Assembly (NCBI GenBank): GCA_035272265.1 | Contig: DATEQV010000278.1 | Location: 1-8,889, forward strand | Length of the DNA stretch: 8,889 bases | Direction of reading: 5' to 3' | Source of the DNA: Acidisphaera sp035272265 | Lineage (GTDB): Bacteria > Pseudomonadota > Alphaproteobacteria > Acetobacterales > Acetobacteraceae | Part shown: piece after piece, positions 1-6,552 of the stretch | Layout of the letters: every line of letters starts with the position of its first letter | Position numbering within the stretch: the stretch's first letter is position 1 | The notes under the pieces: model-generated | What the model saw: only the letters and a program-made list of their open reading frames with translations | Told to the model about the DNA's origin: nothing | The model's database searches: none | Position numbers and translations under genes: made by a program

Positions 1-122
1 CTGCCATCCCGCCGCCTACGTCGGCGCCAGCCGCGTCGCCGTCCCGCCGCGGTCGCCCGCGGCGTGGTGCCACGTCGGGCTGAATTTCCCGGATTCGCCT
101 TGTCAATCAATAACTTCCAGAA

Positions 123-1523
123 ATGCGGTGTCGAACTCAAGCCTCGGGCGCCGCCATCTCCACCGCGGCCAAGGTCAGCTTCACCCTGGCGGGCTCGAAC
201 AACGCTGTCGGCCTCGACGGCAGCGGTGACGGTCTCGTGATCGGCAGCGGGGCGGGCAACTTCGTCTATGCCATGGGCGAAGCCATCTCCACCGCGGCCA
301 ACGTCAGCTTCGACCTGCAGGGATCGAACAACGCTGTCGGCCTCGACGGCAGCGGCGACGGTCTCGTGATCGGCAGCGGGTCGGGCAACTTCGTCTATGC
401 CACGGGCGAAGCCATCGCCACCGCGGCCAACGTCAGCTTCGACCTGCAGGGATCGAACAACGCTGTCGGCCTCGACGGCAGCGGCGACGGTCTCGTGATC
501 GGCAGCGGGTCGGGCAACACCGTCTATGCCTCGGGCGAGGCCATCGCCACTGCGGCCAACGTCAGCTTCGACCTGCAGGGCTCGAACAACACTGTCGGCC
601 TCGACGGCAGCGGCGACGACCTGACGATCTCGGGCACCGGCAACACCGTCTACGGTAGCAACATAGGCCTGACCGTCGGGGCGAACAGTTCGGTTGGGGT
701 CGTCGGCACCGGGGACGCGATCACCGCGACCGGGCCCGCCACGGTGACCGTGTGGGACACGCCCACCGGCGGCGCCGCCATCGACCAGTTCTTTCCAACT
801 TCCTATCCGTCGAGCCTATATCCGTCCGGCGCGGAGCTGCTGATCACGCAATTCACCGCCTCTGACGCGCTGGATTACACCGTCGCCTACTACCAGAACG
901 GTGAGGCGGAGCTGACCAACTTCAGGCCCGTACCGTCGAATGAAACGAGCGAAACCCTGGTCGTCAATGACCCGGCGGGCACGTCTGGCGTCAAAGTCTC
1001 GATCTACGAGGTTAACTACACCAACGGGACCTCATCCGCGGTCTTTTCCTTCAGCAACGGCATTGTCAGCGCCGGCACTTTCTCCGGACCAAACCTGACC
1101 GGCGTCCAGAAAAGCAGCTCCTCCAAGTTGTCGGCACCATCACCAGCCGCCTACTACTCGAGCGAGGGCGTCCCGGATAGCTTCACCGGCTCACCCGAGT
1201 CGCTCGGGTATGACACCTACGAGATCCTGGGCGACAGCTCGATCGCGGACGACGCGGTCGCTGCTCCGGCCTTGTCGGCTGCTTCGGCTTCGCCAACCTC
1301 GTCGACGACCGCCTCCTCGATCATCGCGCCCGTGACGACCGCGAGCAGCCTCGCCACGCTGATGCAGGACCTGACCGCCAACGCCGATCTGTTGCCGGCA
1401 CCCGGCGTACCGGCGTCGTCCAGCAGCCCCTCGCTTTCCAGCAGCCCAGCAGCGTCCGCGCTCTACCAGATGCACACGCCGCCGCCGCTGGTGCTGTTCC
1501 ACTCGTCCACTCCGTGGCTCTGA
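123..1523 (+). CDS. Tandem-repeat, probably beta-solenoid protein of unknown function; N-terminus possibly missing
   Basis: The 466-residue frame opens with four near-identical repeats of about 43 residues (residues 9 to 179). Each carries conserved patches such as VSFDLQGSNNAVGLDGSGDG and GSGNxVYA. Regular short hydrophobic stretches separated by Gly, Asn, Asp and Ser, with recurring NN pairs, suggest a right-handed beta-solenoid as in secreted or surface proteins; this fold is inferred. Residues of about 210-325 look like a separate beta-rich domain, and the last 130 residues are Ser/Ala/Pro/Thr-rich and low in complexity. No signal peptide, membrane segment or autotransporter barrel is visible. 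The ATG has no Shine-Dalgarno-like sequence before it, and an in-frame TAA lies at 111-113, so the true N-terminus may be lost or frameshifted. The gene is convergent with the cyclic-nucleotide-binding-like gene. I do not recognise a named family. Confidence 0.6.
   Translation: MRCRTQASGAAISTAAKVSFTLAGSNNAVGLDGSGDGLVIGSGAGNFVYAMGEAISTAANVSFDLQGSNNAVGLDGSGDGLVIGSGSGNFVYATGEAIATAANVSFDLQGSNNAVGLDGSGDGLVIGSGSGNTVYASGEAIATAANVSFDLQGSNNTVGLDGSGDDLTISGTGNTVYGSNIGLTVGANSSVGVVGTGDAITATGPATVTVWDTPTGGAAIDQFFPTSYPSSLYPSGAELLITQFTASDALDYTVAYYQNGEAELTNFRPVPSNETSETLVVNDPAGTSGVKVSIYEVNYTNGTSSAVFSFSNGIVSAGTFSGPNLTGVQKSSSSKLSAPSPAAYYSSEGVPDSFTGSPESLGYDTYEILGDSSIADDAVAAPALSAASASPTSSTTASSIIAPVTTASSLATLMQDLTANADLLPAPGVPASSSSPSLSSSPAASALYQMHTPPPLVLFHSSTPWL
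147..659 (+). repeat. Four direct tandem repeats, 129-bp unit, inside a coding region
   Basis: Units lie at 147-275, 276-404, 405-533 and 534-659; the last is one codon shorter and diverges at its 3' end. By eye, units 2 and 3 differ at 4 of 129 bases and units 1 and 2 at about 11 of 129. The period is a whole number of codons (43), so gain or loss of a unit keeps the reading frame. Such high DNA identity points to recent duplication or ongoing homogenisation. Confidence 0.93.
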
Positions 1524-1608
1524 GCCTCGGCCCACGAACTACGGCACCGGACACGCCGACGAGCAACTTACGAACGACAGCACCAGTTAACGACGGCGGC
1601 GGCGCTCG

Positions 1609-2022
1609 TCAGGCGGCGTTGCCGCTCGGCGGTGCGTGCTCGATGGCCGCGTTCAGCATCCGCAGACGGTGGGTGAGTTCGTGCATCACGTACCACGCGA
1701 AGTTCGGCACCTCGTCGACCATGTAGCGGAACTTGCGGCGGTCCATCACCGCGAGCTCGCACCGCTCGCGCGCCCGCGCGGTCGTGGTGCGCGGGACCTG
1801 ATCCAGAACCGATGCGAAACCGAGCGCCCGGCCTGCCTCGATCGTCTCGATGAACTTGCCGTGGCTCTCGATGTCGACCGAACCGGATAGAACGATGTAC
1901 ATCGAATCCGACGGCTCGCCTTCGTGGAAGATGACGTCGCCCTGCGCGTAGGTCGCGACCGAAGCGGCGCCGCGGGCGAAGACCCGGAAGTCGATGTCCT
2001 TCTGCGTCGTCATGCCGGCCAT
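1609..2022 (-). CDS. Small stand-alone cyclic nucleotide-binding-like (CRP/FNR-type sensor) domain protein
   Basis: The 137-residue product is almost entirely one cNMP-binding fold: beta-roll strands with GDVIFHEGEPSDSMYIVLSG (residues 28-47), then a cassette-like segment around residues 66-82, then C-terminal helices (residues 97-127). There is no DNA-binding helix-turn-helix, kinase or channel domain, so it probably acts through a protein partner. In the cassette, the Glu that usually follows Gly and contacts the nucleotide ribose is Phe (G68-F69), while the phosphate-binding Arg seems kept (PRTT, R78). Binding of cAMP is therefore doubtful. The start at 2022 was chosen because AGAAG lies 6 bases upstream; the ATG at 2013 (MTTQ) is the alternative. 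The gene follows the rhomboid gene on the same strand after a gap of about 187 bases that contains a candidate promoter, so it may be its own unit. Confidence 0.85.
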   Translation of the reverse strand: MAGMTTQKDIDFRVFARGAASVATYAQGDVIFHEGEPSDSMYIVLSGSVDIESHGKFIETIEAGRALGFASVLDQVPRTTTARARERCELAVMDRRKFRYMVDEVPNFAWYVMHELTHRLRMLNAAIEHAPPSGNAA

Positions 2023-2041
2023 CCGCGACTTCTGTGACGAA

Positions 2042-2070
2042 TTTATGACGGCTGGCTTGGCGGTTGTCCA
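2042..2070 (-). promoter_or_regulatory. Candidate sigma-70-type promoter for the cyclic-nucleotide-binding-like gene
   Basis: Read on the minus strand, TGGACA (2070-2065, 5 of 6 matches to the -35 consensus) is followed by a 17-base spacer and CATAAA (2047-2042, 4 of 6 to the -10 consensus). A start site near 2035 would leave a short leader that still contains the AGAAG ribosome-binding site at 2033-2029. This is pattern evidence only. Confidence 0.4.
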
Positions 2071-2142
2071 GAACCGTCTCGGTCGAAGTACGGCCCGTTG
2101 CGCCATGCACGCCTGTCTTTCGCGCGGCCGGCAAAGGCGTGG

Positions 2143-2164
2143 ATGCTCCACCTTCGCGGAGCAT
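2143..2164. other. Perfect 7-bp inverted repeat between the rhomboid and cyclic-nucleotide-binding-like genes
   Basis: ATGCTCC (2143-2149) and GGAGCAT (2158-2164) form a perfect 7-bp stem around an 8-base loop. It lies 45 bases past the rhomboid stop codon on the minus strand. No T-run follows in either direction, so it is not a classical intrinsic terminator. It could be a 3'-end stabilising hairpin or a protein site. Confidence 0.4.
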
Positions 2165-2208
2165 GACGAGACCAAGGTGGGTGCGATCACACTTAGGTTG
2201 AAACCGCC

Positions 2209-3888
2209 CTACGGGCACAGACCCGTGGTGTGCAGGACGGTCATCAGCCGGGCGTCGGGCTGCTCGTCCGGCGGGGCCTGACAGACTGGGCGGACCTGCT
2301 CGATCGCTGTTTCGCGGTCGTGCATCTGCAACAGGACCGGACCCAGGACGCCGCGGACCAGATTGACGAACTTCGCCGTCCCCGGCCCGGCCGGCAGGTG
2401 TTCGACCATGCGCAGCGCCTCATGCAGTTCGCCATCGGCGTCGAGCATATCATTATTGTGGATGTGGAACAGCGCCATCGCCACGTGCGAGCGCGGATCC
2501 TTCGGATAGTCGCTCAGCAGCCCGGGCCCAGCGGCGCGCAACTGCTCGGGGTCGGTCGGCCAGCGCGCCTGCGGGATGAATTGCGCCATCTGGTCATCCA
2601 ACACCTTCTGGAATGTCGGCACCCGCATGGCGACCGCGCCGACACTGGCGAACGACAGCAGGCCGAGGCAGCAGGCGATGACTAGCGCGAGCTGTCGGCC
2701 AGAGTCCTCCTGCGTCGATTCCTCGAACTTCCCGTGCAGCAGCAAGCCAGTGATGGCGCCGACGATGGCGCCCCCGATATGCGCGGAAACATCGACCAGT
2801 ACGCCGCTGTGCGCGGCCGCGCGGGCCGGCAACAGCGACGGGATGAGGCAGAGCAACGTCAGCCACATCATCAGGCGCCGCAGCCCGCCAGGAGGCATCC
2901 GGAGCGCGAGGCAGAAGCCGCAGGCCATTACGGCCATGATCGCGCCCGAGGCGCCGACGCTGACGAGATGCGCCGGCGCGAACCCCAGCGTAGCGAGCGC
3001 GCCGCCCAATCCGCCCAGCAAATAGACAGCGAGCAGCCATGCCGGGCCGACCACGCGCTCCAGCACCCAGCCGGCGAGCACCAGCACGAACAGGTTGGTG
3101 ATCAGATGCAGCCGGTTGATGTGCAGCAGGGTTCCGGTCAGCACGCGCCACCACTCGTTGTTGCGCAGCACGTAATCGCGCTCGATCCCACCCAGCGCCA
3201 GCATGCTCGCCGGCGACTGGGTGCCGTCGGCGCCGGCCACCACGGCGAACCTCACCTCCAGCACATACGCCAGGATCAGCACCGCGACGATGGCCAGCGT
3301 CGCCCAGGCTGTCTCGTTGCGCCGGTCGGCGAAATCGGACCACCACGCCTGCTCGAAAGACCCGCCGCCGGCCGACCCGTCGCCCTGCATCGCTCCGAAC
3401 CGGGCCACGCCGACGATATCGGTGCGGTACTGCTCAATGCGGCGGGCGATGGTCTGGACCGGGACGTCGTAGATGTCGGCGATCGTGAACTGCTCGGGGC
3501 GGCCGTCCCAGGGCAGGCCCTGGACCGTCAGCGCGCCGGATGGCGACCACGAGAGAGGTGCCAAGTCGGACCAGCCGACGTATCGGCTGCCGAACGTGAG
3601 GGTCAGGGTAATTCCCCTGCCGTCGAGGACGACGCGGGGCGTGCCGCGCAACAGCGTGACCGCGCTGCCGAGGGCGGCGAGCCAACAGACGGCGGCGGGA
3701 ACGGCGCAGACCGCGCGCGGGAGCGGAAGCTGGCCCAGATGCAGGTGGCGGAGCGCGAGCACGCTCAGGATCGCGCCCAGGACGGCAAGGAGCCCGAGCG
3801 TCGCGATGCGGCGGCCCGGCCGCGGCCAGTAGATCCGTTCCGGTTGGAACCGCGCCCCGGCGAGAGGGGCCGACTGTGCGCTCGGCAT
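2209..3888 (-). CDS. Rhomboid-family intramembrane serine protease with N-terminal PH-like and C-terminal soluble regions
   Basis: Numbering here starts at the TTG at 3906. The rhomboid core spans about residues 200-395. It has HINRLHLITN (H262, H267, N271), the catalytic serine motif GASG (S320) and the catalytic histidine in AHIGG (H376). The N-to-S and S-to-H spacings are close to those of E. coli GlpG, so the Ser-His dyad should be intact and cleave membrane proteins within the bilayer. Two helices near residues 33-53 and 66-86 come before a soluble stretch (about 88-162) resembling a bacterial PH-like domain. Another helix (about 404-427) leads to a helical C-terminal region of about 135 residues, possibly TPR-like. 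At about 560 residues it is roughly twice the size of a minimal rhomboid. I chose the ATG at 3888; the TTG at 3906 would add six residues, and neither has a strong ribosome-binding site. Confidence 0.9.
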   Translation of the reverse strand: MPSAQSAPLAGARFQPERIYWPRPGRRIATLGLLAVLGAILSVLALRHLHLGQLPLPRAVCAVPAAVCWLAALGSAVTLLRGTPRVVLDGRGITLTLTFGSRYVGWSDLAPLSWSPSGALTVQGLPWDGRPEQFTIADIYDVPVQTIARRIEQYRTDIVGVARFGAMQGDGSAGGGSFEQAWWSDFADRRNETAWATLAIVAVLILAYVLEVRFAVVAGADGTQSPASMLALGGIERDYVLRNNEWWRVLTGTLLHINRLHLITNLFVLVLAGWVLERVVGPAWLLAVYLLGGLGGALATLGFAPAHLVSVGASGAIMAVMACGFCLALRMPPGGLRRLMMWLTLLCLIPSLLPARAAAHSGVLVDVSAHIGGAIVGAITGLLLHGKFEESTQEDSGRQLALVIACCLGLLSFASVGAVAMRVPTFQKVLDDQMAQFIPQARWPTDPEQLRAAGPGLLSDYPKDPRSHVAMALFHIHNNDMLDADGELHEALRMVEHLPAGPGTAKFVNLVRGVLGPVLLQMHDRETAIEQVRPVCQAPPDEQPDARLMTVLHTTGLCP

Positions 3889-4009
3889 CGATCCGATCCG
3901 CTGCAATCACCAAGCAATGCCGCGCCAGTCGCAACGAGGTCAAGCTTTGCCGGCGCTGCGGCGGACCGAGGGGGCGGACCGACTTCGCCGCGGCGAGAGC
4001 GGCTGCGGC

Positions 4010-4261
4010 TCACGGCGTCAGGACGTCGTCGTCATGCGCCGTGCAGCCCCTCTGCACGTCGGGCGGCGCCTCGTTCGCCTGGCGCAGCCTGCATTCCTGC
4101 TCGGCGTAGGTGCAGACCCATCCCTGCCGGAGTTCGTAACAGAAGTAGTCGGCGCCCGGATGCGTGCCGCCCTGGAACAGCGCCCGCGTGCGCACGAACG
4201 CAAACGCCCCCGCCGTCAGCGCCACGAGCAGGATGACGACCCGGGTGGAGCGGCGCGCCAT
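4010..4261 (-). CDS. Small membrane-anchored protein with four cysteines, encoded just after nusG
   Basis: The 83-residue product has a basic N-terminus and one hydrophobic segment (residues 8-24), consistent with a signal anchor or uncleaved signal peptide. A polar domain of about 55 residues with C41, C50, C57 and C73 follows, and would lie in the periplasm. Four cysteines could form two disulfides or bind a metal; this is inferred. The ATG has GGGAG five bases upstream and begins 23 bases after the nusG stop, so it is probably translated from the secE-nusG transcript. The frame stays open upstream into nusG, but that part is a shadow. I do not recognise a family. The local sequence ADYFCYELRQGWVCTYAEQE looks like a compact conserved domain. 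Confidence 0.75.
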   Translation of the reverse strand: MARRSTRVVILLVALTAGAFAFVRTRALFQGGTHPGADYFCYELRQGWVCTYAEQECRLRQANEAPPDVQRGCTAHDDDVLTP

Positions 4262-4284
4262 CCCGGCTCCCGTCGGGGCGGCGG

Positions 4285-4815
4285 CTAGACCTTCTCGACC
4301 TGGCCGTATTCCAGCTCGACCGGCGTCGAGCGGCCGAAGATCGAGACGCTGACCTTCACGCGGCCCTTCTCCTCGTCGACCTCCTCGACCACGCCGTTGA
4401 AGCTGGTGAACGGACCGTCGGCGACGCGCACCTGCTCGCCGACCTCGAACAGGATCGACGGGCGCGGACGCTCCACGCCCTCGGCGGTCTGCTTGAGGAT
4501 GCGCTCGGCCTCGGCGTCGGAAATCGGCGTGGGCCGCGTCTTGCTGCCCAGAAAGCCGGTCACCTTCGGCGTGTTCTTCACCAGGTGCCACGCCTCGTCG
4601 GTCAGGTCCATCTTCACCAGCACGTAGCCGGGGAAGAACTTGCGCTCGGCACTCACCTTCTGGCCGCGACGCACCTCGACGACGTCCTCGCTCGGCACGA
4701 GGACCTCCTCGAACTGGTCGGCCAGGCCCTTCTGCGCCGCCTGCTCCTTCAGCTGCTGCGCGATCTTCTTCTCGAACCCGGAATAGACGTGCACCACGTA
4801 CCAGCGCTTGGCCAT
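4285..4815 (-). CDS. nusG: Transcription termination/antitermination factor NusG
   Basis: The 176-residue protein has the usual two-domain NusG form. The NGN domain (residues 4 to about 115) begins KRWYVVHVYSGFEKKI and contains the conserved RKFFPGYVLVKM and VTGFLG segments that bind the clamp of RNA polymerase. The KOW domain (about 124-176) includes VGEQVRVADGPFTSFNGVVE, the surface known in the family to contact Rho or ribosomal protein S10. NusG suppresses pausing and couples transcription to translation or to Rho termination. The ATG at 4815 was chosen over 4836 because MAKRWYVV is the standard N-terminus and GAGGAGAG lies just upstream. That Shine-Dalgarno overlaps the secE stop codon, and the gap between the genes is 10 bases. 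Downstream is the small cysteine protein rather than the usual rplK. Confidence 0.98.
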   Translation of the reverse strand: MAKRWYVVHVYSGFEKKIAQQLKEQAAQKGLADQFEEVLVPSEDVVEVRRGQKVSAERKFFPGYVLVKMDLTDEAWHLVKNTPKVTGFLGSKTRPTPISDAEAERILKQTAEGVERPRPSILFEVGEQVRVADGPFTSFNGVVEEVDEEKGRVKVSVSIFGRSTPVELEYGQVEKV

Positions 4816-4825
4816 CACACTCTCC

Positions 4826-5017
4826 TCAGCTGGCACCGAACAACAGCCGCACGCCCATGCCGAACACCTGGTCGATGGCCAGGAAGAACAGCGCGGCCAT
4901 CGCGGCCATCGCGAAGACGAGGCCCGTCGTGACCGCGGTCTCCTTGCGCGACGGCCAGGTCACCCGGCCGATCTCGGTTCGGACTTCGCGCAGGAATCGA
5001 GCCGGATTGAACGCCAA
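4826..5017 (-). CDS. secE: Preprotein translocase subunit SecE
   Basis: This 63-residue, single-helix SecE is the short form common outside the enterobacteria. An amphipathic segment (residues 5-25, with REVRTEIGRVTWPSRKET) precedes one transmembrane helix (about 29-55). SecE clamps the two halves of SecY in the SecYEG channel at the inner membrane. The start is a TTG at 5017: an in-frame TAG lies two codons upstream (5023-5021), the only codon between is ATT, and GGGAG sits about 8 bases before the TTG. The gene follows tRNA-Trp by 60 bases, and its stop codon is merged with the nusG ribosome-binding site, so secE and nusG are translationally linked. Confidence 0.96.
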   Translation of the reverse strand: MAFNPARFLREVRTEIGRVTWPSRKETAVTTGLVFAMAAMAALFFLAIDQVFGMGVRLLFGAS

Positions 5018-5077
5018 AATCTATGCTCCCAAGCCGCCTTCGCGGCATATGTGCGGAAGAATCCCTGCGCGTCGCGT

Positions 5078-5154
5078 TGGCAGGGGTGGAGGGTCTCGAA
5101 CCCCCAGCCTCCGGTTTTGGAGACCGGCGCTCTAGCCAATTGAGCTACACCCCT
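5078..5154 (-). tRNA. tRNA-Trp (anticodon CCA), 3' CCA encoded
   Basis: On the minus strand the sequence folds into a full cloverleaf: acceptor AGGGGTG/CACCCCT, D arm GCTC/GAGC, anticodon stem CCGGT/ACCGG with loop CTCCAAA (anticodon CCA), and a T arm with loop TTCGAGA. The discriminator is G73, and CCA is encoded at 5080-5078. It sits 60 bases upstream of secE, a common arrangement in alphaproteobacteria, and is probably processed from a transcript that continues into secE-nusG. Confidence 0.98.
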
Positions 5155-5204
5155 GCGCCGCGGCTGAAGTCCGCACACTACGGCATTCGATCGCGCAGGC
5201 GGCG

Positions 5205-5233
5205 TAGAAAGAGTGCGGCCGAAGGCGTGTCAA
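5205..5233 (-). promoter_or_regulatory. Candidate promoter for tRNA-Trp-secE-nusG
   Basis: A perfect TTGACA lies on the minus strand at 5233-5228, the only such -35 hexamer I see in the 146-base gap between the two tRNA genes. The -10 position 17 bases on is TTTCTA, a poor match, so the exact -10 is unsure. A start near 5198 would give a leader of about 44 bases before the tRNA. Confidence 0.4.
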
Positions 5234-5300
5234 GGCCGCAACACCCCCCGACCACGTCCGTGGCCCGGAAATCCGCCGCGGCGCGTCAGCCCGGCGCGGC

Positions 5301-5374
5301 TGGAGCGGGTGACGGGAATCGAACCCGCACAGCCAGCTTGGAAGGCTGGAACTCTACCATTGAGCTACACCCGC
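5301..5374 (-). tRNA. tRNA-Gly (anticodon TCC), 3' CCA encoded
   Basis: On the minus strand it forms a complete cloverleaf: acceptor GCGGGTG/CACCCGC, D arm GCTC/GAGT with one G-U pair, anticodon stem CCAGC/GCTGG with loop CTTCCAA (anticodon TCC), and a T arm with loop TTCGATT. The discriminator is T73 and CCA is encoded at 5303-5301. Its first 21 bases are also the last seven codons, including the stop, of the acyltransferase frame upstream on the same strand. I see no convincing promoter between the two, so it may be processed from the acyltransferase transcript. Confidence 0.98.
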
Positions 5375-6538
5375 GTGCGGAGCATGTAGCCCAACGGCCA
5401 GCCGGCGGCGAGAGGGGCGGCGGCGGAACGGCTGCTCGACCGCCCAGTGCAGCACCGACGCCGCCGCGAGCGACAGCCCGATCGCCAGCGGCAGCCAGAA
5501 CAGCGTGAACAGCCCCGCGTCCGCCCCGGCGAACCACGCCAGCACCACGCCGAGCGTCTTCTGCACCGGCTCGTTGACCAGATAGAGGCTGAACGAGATC
5601 GCGCCGAGCCCTGTCGCTTGCGCGCTACTCAGCCAGCGCGCCGGCACCCGCAGCAGGGGCGCGGACGGCCAGCGCTGCACCGCGAGGCACGCGACCCAGA
5701 CCAGCGGCGGCAGCGCCTTGCCCATGCCCGCCTGCGTGCTGAAGGCGAGGCAGTTCTCCAGCGCCAGCAGCAGCAGCCACCAGCGCCCGGACCGCAGGCC
5801 GAAGGCGCCCGCGCCGGCCACGCCGAGGGCGAAATAGGCCGCCTTCTCCGGCAGGAACGCGCGGCTGAACAGCCAGCCCTGCGGCATCGTCCGGTCATAG
5901 GCGAAACCCGCCGCCGCCATGCACATCAACAGCAGGGTCAGCCGCAGGATGAACGGATGGCCGCGGCCGAGCCGTGGCCCGACCCAGGCGACCAGCAGGT
6001 AGAACTGCCACTCGGTGCTCAGGCTCCATGCGGCACCCAGCCAGCCCACCCAGGCGTCGGGCAACAGGCCGTCCGGCACGACGCCGTGCGCCATCACGAC
6101 ATGCAGGCCCAGCACGAGCCAGCCGTCCGCCGGCCAGCCGCCCGACCAGATCTCCCAGCCCGCCGGCGAAGCCCATCGCAGCGCGTCCGCCGGCAGCGGG
6201 ATCAGCTGGCCCGGAATGGCGAACAGCAGCACGCACAGATAGGCGGGATAGATGCGCCGCGCCCGCGCGGCCAGGAATCGTTCGGGGTCGGCGCCGTGCG
6301 CTTCCCAGGCGCGCGCGATCACGAAGCCCGACAGCGCGAAGAACACGTCGACCGCCGCCCCGCCGTGCAGGAACGGCCCGGCGAGCCACGCGGGAACCGC
6401 CGCGAACGGAACCGCATGCGACACGGTCACGTAGGTCGCCAGCACGCCGCGCAGGCCGTCGAAGCAGCGCAGACGCTCGTCGCCGGCCGCGTAGCCCGGC
6501 TCGATGGCGCGGCTGGCGTCTGCACCTCTGGACGGCAA
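5354..6538 (-). CDS. Acyltransferase 3 family (OafA/YrhL-like) integral membrane protein
   Basis: The 394-residue, strongly hydrophobic protein has the family landmarks. FDGLRGVLATYVTVSH (26-41) contains the R-X10-H motif (R30, H41) of the active site. AAVDVFFALSGFVIARA (61-77), ARARRIYPAYL (91-101), SLSTEWQFYLL (172-182) and WAVEQPFRR (365-373) follow in family order, with about ten membrane helices. Members transfer acetyl or similar groups onto surface glycans, lipids or osmoregulated glucans; the substrate here cannot be told. In ISFSLYLVNEPV (314-325) an Asn stands where many members have His. The start is TTG at 6538: AGGA lies 8 bases upstream and an in-frame TGA follows shortly beyond (6556-6554). 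The stop at 5354-5356 is inside tRNA-Gly. The conserved domain ends by about residue 373, so the overlapping tail is probably not needed for activity. Confidence 0.92.
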   Translation of the reverse strand: MPSRGADASRAIEPGYAAGDERLRCFDGLRGVLATYVTVSHAVPFAAVPAWLAGPFLHGGAAVDVFFALSGFVIARAWEAHGADPERFLAARARRIYPAYLCVLLFAIPGQLIPLPADALRWASPAGWEIWSGGWPADGWLVLGLHVVMAHGVVPDGLLPDAWVGWLGAAWSLSTEWQFYLLVAWVGPRLGRGHPFILRLTLLLMCMAAAGFAYDRTMPQGWLFSRAFLPEKAAYFALGVAGAGAFGLRSGRWWLLLLALENCLAFSTQAGMGKALPPLVWVACLAVQRWPSAPLLRVPARWLSSAQATGLGAISFSLYLVNEPVQKTLGVVLAWFAGADAGLFTLFWLPLAIGLSLAAASVLHWAVEQPFRRRPSRRRLAVGLHAPHAGVAQW

Positions 6539-6552
6539 TCGGGCGATCCTGA

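Noticed and set aside
1..122. Open frames at the left edge, including a minus-strand one leaving the window
   Set aside because: They are too short and Arg/Pro-rich to judge. No ribosome-binding site, motif or insertion-sequence end could be recognised.
147..659. CRISPR-like array
   Set aside because: The 129-bp repeats are contiguous, with no unique spacers, and encode an in-frame protein repeat.
2143..2164. Intrinsic terminator for the rhomboid gene
   Set aside because: The stem is perfect, but no T-run follows on the minus strand, so it is listed only as an inverted repeat.
3938..3943. TTGACC on the minus strand as a -35 box for the rhomboid gene
   Set aside because: No acceptable -10 hexamer is found 16-18 bases downstream.
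3985..3996. Palindrome TCGCCGCGGCGA between the small cysteine protein and rhomboid genes
   Set aside because: It has no loop and no T-run, and short GC palindromes are common in DNA of this composition. I do not call it a terminator or operator.
2734..4236. 500-codon open frame on the plus strand
   Set aside because: It is antisense to the rhomboid, which has intact catalytic motifs. The translation is rich in Arg, Gln, Pro and Ala without domain character, as expected for a shadow frame in high-GC DNA.
5155..5300. A small gene or tuf remnant between the two tRNA genes
   Set aside because: No coding frame with a ribosome-binding site or EF-Tu-like residues is visible; only the candidate promoter is supported.
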